Below, in pieces: positions 57,780-64,000 of a stretch of 64,000 nt of DNA. A model generated the notes under the pieces. The model saw nothing but the letters and a program-made list of their open reading frames with translations, searched no databases and was not told the origin of the DNA. Position numbers and translations under genes: made by a program. The stretch spans positions 37,052,540 to 37,116,539 of the forward strand of contig NC_087063.1 of the NCBI RefSeq assembly GCF_963678635.1, given 5' to 3'. The stretch's first letter is position 1. The number at the start of each line of letters is the position of its first letter. Source of the DNA: Symsagittifera roscoffensis. Its lineage: Eukaryota > Xenacoelomorpha > Acoela > Convolutidae.

Positions 57780-59190
57780 GTCATACAAAAAGTCAGGGTA
57801 ACTTATCAGGGTAACTTATCTAAAGATTGCAAAAAACTGTCATCGCGCTGTCCACTTTTTAAGGCAAGACAGGTCACCAGTTCATCTAACTGGCGACTTT
57901 TTCGCATACAATATCCAGGCAAAAAAAGAAGAAAAATTTCCAGTCTTCAGAGGGTTACTATTCGCAAGTTTTAGCACGATTATCAGCCAGTGTTGATAGA
58001 GACAACCAAATATTTTGTCAATGATATATCATAAACATTTACTGATTTCGAATATTTTTTTGCTAAAACGTATTCGGTTAAAATATTTTCTTGTAGCAAT
58101 TTTGTTTTGCAATAACATTCCTCATTAACTTGGTATCTTGTGCTGTAGTTTCCACAATTTGTTTAGGTTACAATTCTTTTCTATCATATTTTAGCGAATA
58201 CTTTTCCAGTTTTGATTTCAAGGAGCATAAAACATAAAGTAACTATCAGCGGCATATGAAAACAACTTAATTGATCCTTACATGTTATTTCCCCTGAGGC
58301 AAGAATTCGTGAATTCGAAACAGGCGACAATTTGTAAGTGGCAACAATTCGTAACAAAAACTTAAGCGGCAAACACAAGTTTTTGCACATTATTCCTCTC
58401 TAATACCTGTAACGTAAAATTTGTCGGCACAATGATTTTGACGCGGAATCCCCAACGAGCGAATATAAGTAGTTGTTCCGGATTCCGCAAATGTAAGCAG
58501 ATTCAACTTACAATTGCGGATTCCGCGACAGTTTAAGTTTACCAAAAACATATGTTATTATTTGTTCATTGATTCCAGAATTTGATTCCGGATTCCACGC
58601 CTTTTATTGCGGATTCCGCAAAACTGTCTGTTTTTGTAGCAATTTTGAGCAATACAGTGTTTTAGCTATTTGTCCCTGGAATCCAAAACAGCAAAGAAGA
58701 TTTTAAAAAATAGCAATGTTGCGGATTCCGCGACAAATCTGAATTTTGCCTGTTGCGGAATCGGCCTACAATTCACAAAATGCACAGTTTGGCCTCGTGA
58801 TGAGAGTGCTCTTAAATCAGGGCGAAGCATTGAGTGTTCCGACTGCACTTCAGTCCAGTCTTTCCTCATTTTATCCTCCCACACGCTATGTAAAATACTA
58901 AGGATGTGTTTAGCGTCTCTTATTGTGTTAATAGGATGAAATTGCTAGCCTCAATTAAATTTGAAACATAATAGTTTGCCTCTTACTTAAGCCCGCAATA
59001 TATCTTATAAGGCCGCAAAATATCGCACGTTAATTATCCCAAAATGGCCAATTTAGCAAAATTCAAACCCCCGTAACTTTAGGAAAAACAATCAAAGCTA
59101 GACAAAGTCAAAAACACTTAGTTATAGGTCGAAAACTCTGACTAAATAATAAACGACACCAAGCAAAAATATTCTGCACTTTCTTCGCGA
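57780..59190. repeat. 1,411-bp tandem duplication, unit 1
   Basis: Starts GTCATACAAAAAGTCAGGG and ends CTTCTTCGCGA. Unit 2 starts exactly 1,411 bp later. Only about four single-base differences were seen (for example GGAATCCCCAACG against GGAATCCGCAACG). Frames within it are short and unconvincing. It contains the GCGGATTCCGC motif cluster. Confidence 0.92.
58442..58765. repeat. Palindromic GCGGATTCCGC motif cluster, unit 1
   Basis: Full or near copies of (T)GCGGATTCCGC at about 58,443, 58,478, 58,515, 58,584, 58,608, 58,720 and 58,754, with the half-motif GATTCCA or GGAATCC near 58,571 and 58,678. The motif reads almost the same on both strands. Flanks are often TT before and AA/GACA after. 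It may be a protein-binding array or subterminal repeats of a DNA transposon. Confidence 0.75.
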
Positions 59191-60601
59191 GTCATACAAA
59201 AAGTCAGGGTAACTTATCAGGGTAACTTATCTAAAGATTGCAAAAAACTGTCATCGCGCTGTCCACTTTTTAAGGCAAGACAGGTCACCAGTTCATCTAA
59301 CTGGCGACTTTTTCGCATACAATATCCAGGCAAAAAAAGAAAAAAAATTTCCAGTCTTCAGAGGGTTACTATTCGCAAGTTTTAGCACGATTATCAGCCA
59401 GTGTTGATAGAGACAACCAAATATTTTGTCAATGATATATCATAAACATTTACTGATTTCGAATATTTTTTTGCTAAAACGTATTCGGTTAAAATATTTT
59501 CTTGTAGCAATTTTGTTTTGCAATAACATTCCTCATTAACTTGGTATCTTGTGCTGTAGTTTCCACAATTTGTTTAGGTTACAATTCTTTTCTATCATAT
59601 TTTAGCGAATACTTTTCCAGTTTTGATTTCAAGGAGCATAAAACATAAAGTAACTATCAGCGGCATATGAAAACAACTTAATTGATCCTTACATGTTATT
59701 TCCCCTGAGGCAAGAATTCGTGAATTCGAAACAGGCGACAATTTGTAAGTGGCAACAATTCGTAACAAAAACTTAAGCGGCAAACACAAGTTTTTGCACA
59801 TTATTCCTCTCTAATACCTGTAACGTAAAATTTGTCGGCACAATGATTTTGACGCGGAATCCGCAACGAGCGAATATAAGTAGTTGTTCCGGATTCCGCA
59901 AATGTAAGCAGATTCAACTTACAATTGCGGATTCCGCGACAGTTTAAGTTTACCAAAAACATATGTTATTATTTGTTCATTGATTCCAGAATTTGATTCC
60001 GGATTCCACGCCTTTTATTGCGGATTCCGCAAAACTGTCTGTTTTTGTAGCAATTTTGAGCAATACAGTGTTTTAGCTATTTGTCCCTGGAATCCAAAAC
60101 AGCAAAGAAGATTTAAAAAAATAGCAATGTTGCGGATTCCGCGACAAATCTGAATTTTGCCTGTTGCGGAATCGGCCTACAATTCACAAAATGCACAGTT
60201 TGGCCTCGTGATGAGAGTGCTCTTAAATCAGGGCGAAGCATTGAGTGTTCCGACTGCACTTCAGTCCAGTCTTTCCTCATTTTATCCTCCCACACGCTAT
60301 GTAAAATACTAAGGATGTGTTTAGCGTCTCTTATTGTGTTAATAGGATGAAATTGCTAGCCTCAATTAAATTTGAAACATAATAGTTTGCCTCTTACTTA
60401 AGCCCGCAATATATCTTACAAGGCCGCAAAATATCGCACGTTAATTATCCCAAAATGGCCAATTTAGCAAAATTCAAACCCCCGTAACTTTAGGAAAAAC
60501 AATCAAAGCTAGACAAAGTCAAAAACACTTAGTTATAGGTCGAAAACTCTGACTAAATAATAAACGACACCAAGCAAAAATATTCTGCACTTTCTTCGCG
60601 A
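59191..60601. repeat. 1,411-bp tandem duplication, unit 2
   Basis: Near-identical copy of unit 1. The right boundary reads CTTCGCGAGTCGGAGC, sharing GTC with the unit start, a 3-bp microhomology at the junction. Confidence 0.92.
59853..60176. repeat. Palindromic GCGGATTCCGC motif cluster, unit 2
   Basis: Same cluster in the second unit. Here the first motif is intact (GCGGAATCCGC near 59,854), whereas unit 1 has GCGGAATCCCC. Confidence 0.75.
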
Positions 60602-61055
60602 GTCGGAGCATTTAAACCTCATTAGCACATTATTCTATTTCTTAAAGCAGAGTTGCCGAGAAAACATCAATTGAGCATACGTTTTATTCAAAAAAAAGTG
60701 TTGTTCTCATAAACCAAAAAATCTAAACAAAAATCCCAGCTCCATCTGGTATTTTATTTGATTGTCTTGTATTGCATTGTCCGTTAAAACACCTCTTCTC
60801 CCTTCTCATGGTCGATTTTCCGATAACTCAGCTCGTAAATTTTTTCTGTAGTAACCCGATTTTCATTCAGTTCATAGTTTTTTAGCTGGCTTTTTAAATG
60901 CGAAACTTCATCCAAACAACTTTGATTGTAAGTTTAATCCGTCTTGGTTGACTCTGGTGGGACCTAGTCCGGAACCTTGAAAAGGCAGGCATGGTTTCTG
61001 TTATTTTAGAAGCGTTGTTCATCGAGAACATTTCGAACCTTTTTAAGATAGGTTT
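60602..61055. other. Upstream region of candidate sulfotransferase gene
   Basis: No open frame of note. It is presumably 5' flank or untranslated region of the candidate exon beginning near 61,056-61,110. No clear TATA box assigned. Confidence 0.35.
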
Positions 61056-61382
61056 TTGAAGATATTTGTTTGTGTTGATATTAATTTAGGGAAAATTAAA
61101 CCCACGACGATGCAATCGCGACTGCTTCTGATGACGCTGTTCTTTCTGTCTGTCACTATAATAATGAATATAGGCTTTCGCAGTTATCAGATTTCCAACA
61201 ATTTGGCCCTCAAACCCGCTTGGTTTCCCAGTTTTTTTAACCAATCATATTCAACCGATTGGTCAATCGGAGGGCAGAGGGAGCCTCCTGCAAAAAACAT
61301 TACTGTCTGCGCCAACGGGACACAGAAGCAACTGATCTCTTGCCAAGTGAAGACAAAAATAGCCATGTTGAAAACACACAAG
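61056..61382 (+). CDS. Candidate exon 1, galactose-3-O-sulfotransferase-like
   Basis: The frame opens at 61,056; a second Met at 61,110 (MQSRLLLMTLFFLSVTIIM) gives a better type II signal anchor, with a two- to four-residue tail then about 20 hydrophobic residues, as in Golgi enzymes. A lumenal stem with two N-glycosylation sequons (NQS, NIT) and three Cys follows. The exon ends IAMLKTHK at a good splice donor, AAG-GTAAGC (61,383), phase 0. LKTHK is how the 5'-phosphosulfate-binding segment begins in the GAL3ST family of sulfotransferases. Such enzymes transfer sulfate from PAPS to galactose on glycolipids or glycoproteins. The rest of the gene is only partly visible. Confidence 0.55.
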
Positions 61383-61448
61383 GTAAGCAACAGAAATATT
61401 TATGGAAAAAGAACGACTACTCGTCCCACAATCTAAAAAAAGTTGAAG

Positions 61449-61562
61449 TAAAGTTACCTTAAGTCATAAAAGGTAAAATTTACCTCAAGTCTTCCTGAAA
61501 TTACTTCAGGTAAATTTTTACCTTAAAAAATAAAGGTAACTTAAGGCAAGTTCAGGTAAATT
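61449..61562. repeat. Small foldback repeat in candidate intron
   Basis: AGTTACCTTAAG near 61,455 and GGTAACTTAAGG near 61,543 are inverted. Between them GGTAAAATTTACC and GGTAAATTTTTACC are themselves palindromic. A related GGGTAAATTTACC occurs near 62,808. Confidence 0.6.
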
Positions 61563-62673
61563 TTGCAAACTTATTGGAACAACTAGTTCGGAGCTTTTTT
61601 TAAATCAAAAGAAGTAGAAAATCGGTGATCTCTTTTAAATAGTAAAAAGGAACAGGTAAAAGATGAAAAAAGTTAAATGTGAATGAACCATCAAGTTTTG
61701 TCACCTCTGTCAGTTGTTCAATCCAAATACTCTAAAAAGGCACCGATTATATTTTAATCAAGATATGAAGGTATCAAGAAAGACAGATGTTTTCGGCAAA
61801 CCAAATTGTTTGAAAATTTTGATGGTAATCCGTAACGCTTCCAGTTTTTCAAATACTGCACACCTGTTTTTATCATCTGCGATTTATGGTCAAGATGCAA
61901 GAAACAATTAAGTGGCAATCGGATTTTCAACTGCGGAGGAATCCTAGTGAATTCTACGTAATCTTTCTATCTTAGTAAACCTTAGCGGACTCAGTTTCCT
62001 CTAAAAAATCCAGTTTAAAATATTGGCGTAATTTGTAATTTTTGAATAAGCAAATGTAAGAATCCTGTCAAAAAGGGTATTCCCCTAGCCCTATTGCTAT
62101 GCAAACATTATTTTTGAGAACGTCAGATTGCGTGTTTGGTCTCCTGGCATGGCAATGACAGTGTATGAGGACGCGAGACTACTTGAAAGTTTCCAGGCGG
62201 TAGAAACCGTTCTTGAGTTTTGCGAGCAAGAGCTTCGTTCAACAAACAGAATGTGAAATGGGTTTTCGTCTAAAAAATGACATTCTGATTTAAAATCAAT
62301 TGTCGCTCACAAATATTGTAACGATAAGGTCAAAGTGGCGGAGCTAGGATTTTCTCGAGGAGGGTGGGGGTTACAAAAATTGTTTAAATTTGGTCGATGT
62401 TTTTTAAGGTCGGCAAATTTTCTTTTGCTTCTCATTCGCCCCTCTAAGTCAGCATATAATGTTGATCAAGGCGCCTTTTGAAACAAATGTTTAGGGTCAG
62501 CCGGCCAAAAATGAATGTCCTAAAATAATATCTAAGTCCTTTAAGTGATTAGGGTATTAGAGTCCCTGCGAGGAAAAGGGGGCATCCCGATCCCTAAACC
62601 CTCTATTATGCGCTGTAACCAAATGTTCTTTCAGTTGATTTTTTGTGGGTTTTGATTGAGTTGTTTCTTCTAG

Positions 62674-62768
62674 TGCTTCAGTGATCTTATGGCAACGATG
62701 ATGCTCAGATTTGCAGATAAAAACCAACTAGAGGTGATGTTTTCAAAGTTTGGAGGAACAATTGCACA
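62674..62768 (+). CDS. Candidate exon 2, sulfotransferase-like
   Basis: Acceptor TTTCTTCTAG ends at 62,673; donor GTGAGT starts at 62,769. The frame in phase with exon 1 is open over all 95 nt and reads CFSDLMATMMLRFADKNQ and on. The helix-like MLRFADKNQLEV is what follows the PAPS-binding loop in GAL3ST-type enzymes. The loop itself reads K/CFSDL where a small-residue T-G-S-S-T-L-like stretch is expected, so either the acceptor is misplaced or the enzyme is altered. Confidence 0.35.
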
Positions 62769-63242
62769 GTGAGTAGGCTTGTTCGGAAACTTAAATTTAC
62801 CATGTGGGGTAAATTTACCAATACAATAAAATGAACTTACTTTAAGAAAATTTATAGTTGTCTTTCCTTACCACTCCAGTTTGAAATAAAACGTGATAAA
62901 GTATTACAATTATAAAGTAATTAAATAATAAAAATTTGAATCTTCAAATGAGAAATGTCAAAACCATGAGAACTTCGAAATGTTCATTTCAAATCTGCTA
63001 TTTTTGTTTTTTATTTTTGCTGTTATTTTTTTGGTTTTCTGCAATACTTTTTGCAATTTTTTTTAAAAATTTTTTCAACACAACTGCTTTGTGGTATATC
63101 TTTGCTCAGTTCCAGTTTTGTCCATAAATTCCAACCAAAAAATCAATAAATCGAAAATCAAATTTTCAGTGTTTTAAGAAATCAGCTGATTTCTATTATT
63201 AGACTGAATATAGATATCATTTTGTCAAAATAATTGCTTCAG

Positions 63243-63306
63243 GTTTAACAAAGAGGCTACATTCGATGTGGGGCTGCCTTCTCGACGATTGTCGAAAAAA
63301 TTTCAG
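63243..63306 (+). CDS. Candidate exon 3, weak
   Basis: Acceptor ATAATTGCTTCAG ends at 63,242 and the weak donor GTCAGG starts at 63,307. In phase with exon 2 it is open (QFNKEATFDVGLPSRRLSKK). F-x-V-x-L-P resembles the strand after the PAPS-binding helix, so it could instead be an alternative to exon 2. It may also be chance. Confidence 0.22.
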
Positions 63307-63612
63307 GTCAGGAAACAAATTGCTGAATAATTGATTTCTGTGTGACAAGCCCGCACTGTTCTGAGTACCGTTGTTTTCGCCATGGTCAACAAAAACAAAA
63401 TTTTTTTTTCTAATTAAATTACGCTGGAATGGCTGTAAGTTGATATTTCACCTCGATGCCCTCAATTCTTTTTAATTTAAAAAACTGATTTTTTCATTAC
63501 GAAAAAGTCACTCTTAATAGGTATAAGAGTATTATCAATTGATTGATTGCAACATCGAATTTTGAAAATTGAAATTGAGCAAGTGCTACTGCTTCGCGGT
63601 TGAGAATCAGTT

Positions 63613-64000
63613 GGAACCTGATCTAAACTATATTTTATGATTGGATAAATTAGATATTTTACCACTGTAAAGTATTTAATATTAACCAATCATGATCCAT
63701 CTAACTAACAACCCACTTATTTGTAAGTGCTGAAATTACTTGTAATTTCAGCACCAGAGAGATTTGAATTTAACTTAGAAATTAGTTGTCTCTCCAAGAG
63801 AACTTCAGCAGCCGCAACAAACCAGTATACCCTAGATCTACTGAGCCTAGCAGAGACGAGTTAAACACCCTGAGACTAGAAAGTATAAGAGTAAGATTAG
63901 GATCGGTATTAGACTAAGAAGTTGCACGAATCTATCCGGCCGAAAATAAGATAGCGTGACGAGCAGACGGTGTACCCTATCCGAAATTACTCTATGAGTT
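63613..64000 (+). mobile_element. LTR of the central element's family, inverted, cut by window end
   Basis: Starts TGGAACCTGATC and continues collinear with the reverse complement of the LTRs at 29,666 and 50,897 to the window edge (...AATTACTCTATGAGTT, about 20 bp short of the end). It carries the inverted repeat at 63,727-63,754. The left side has no GGATGGG purine tract, so this is the 5' LTR of an element running right, or a solo LTR. Confidence 0.85.
63727..63754. repeat. LTR inverted repeat, third copy
   Basis: GTGCTGAAATTAC, TT, GTAATTTCAGCAC: a perfect 13-bp stem that differs from the one at 51,129 by a paired change (C to T on one arm, G to A on the other). Confidence 0.85.

Noticed and set aside
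57675-57974. 99-codon plus-strand ORF entering the 1.41-kb duplication
   Set aside because: The frame crosses the duplication boundary, so its N-terminal part is absent from unit 2. No family match; only weak similarity to 53,304-53,495 as part of an old DNA repeat.
58184-60295. Minus-strand ORFs of 60-72 codons repeated in both 1.41-kb units
   Set aside because: They are identical because the DNA is duplicated, not because of selection. They contain palindrome-derived sequence and no motif.
1-64000. CRISPR arrays, bacterial operons, restriction or toxin systems
   Set aside because: No spaced direct-repeat array, no Shine-Dalgarno-linked gene strings and no prokaryotic gene families. Splice signals and Ty3/gypsy elements point to a eukaryote.

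Overview
This window looks like TE-dense, AT-rich nuclear DNA from an invertebrate animal. Nothing is bacterial: there are no operons and no dense coding. It holds decayed LTR retrotransposons, foldback DNA elements and tandem duplications. Near the right end are candidate exons, bounded by GT-AG splice signals, of a Golgi sulfotransferase-like gene (GAL3ST-type), a family I know from animals. The species cannot be fixed from sequence alone. Env-bearing Ty3/gypsy elements of larvacean tunicates are one possible comparison, but this is a low-confidence guess.

Layout. (1) 1-2.1 kb: no gene; 0.83-2.1 kb is GC-richer and full of short hairpins. (2) 2.3-25.9 kb: a scrapyard of one diverged Ty3/gypsy family, all on the minus strand. 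It holds a 3' LTR remnant, a 3.1-kb tandem duplication carrying integrase and RNase H remains, and three gag-leader-LTR-flank blocks (a, b, c) that share flanking DNA and so arose by segmental duplication. A reverse-transcriptase piece lies between a and b, and a 1.08-kb foldback element lies between b and c. (3) 27.2-28.1 kb: an 890-bp terminal-inverted-repeat element. (4) 29,666-51,273: the centrepiece, one recognisable 21.6-kb Ty3/gypsy-class element on the minus strand. It has two LTRs (TG...CA), a 4-bp target duplication GATC, a primer-binding site, gag, an RS-rich nucleocapsid-like region, protease, RT, RNase H, integrase, a small membrane ORF, a proline-rich ORF, an envelope-like region, a further ORF and a long structured 3' non-coding region. 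The envelope 3' half plus its downstream sequence is tandemly triplicated (3 x about 1.33 kb). Most reading frames are broken. (5) 51.3-57.7 kb: no convincing gene, with diverged repeats. (6) 57.8-60.6 kb: a nearly identical 1,411-bp tandem duplication containing a cluster of the palindromic motif GCGGATTCCGC. (7) 61.1-63.3 kb: candidate sulfotransferase exons on the plus strand. (8) 63.6-64.0 kb: an LTR of the central element's family, inverted and cut by the window edge.

How it fits together. In the central element gag would build the particle, pol would copy and integrate it, and the envelope-like ORF would make it potentially infectious. Repeated palindromes between the primer site and gag, a covarying hairpin in the LTR, and a GC-rich block and plus-strand splice signals shared with the diverged left copy suggest cis-acting RNA functions and possibly an antisense transcript. 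All coordinates of decayed regions are approximate because they were aligned by eye.
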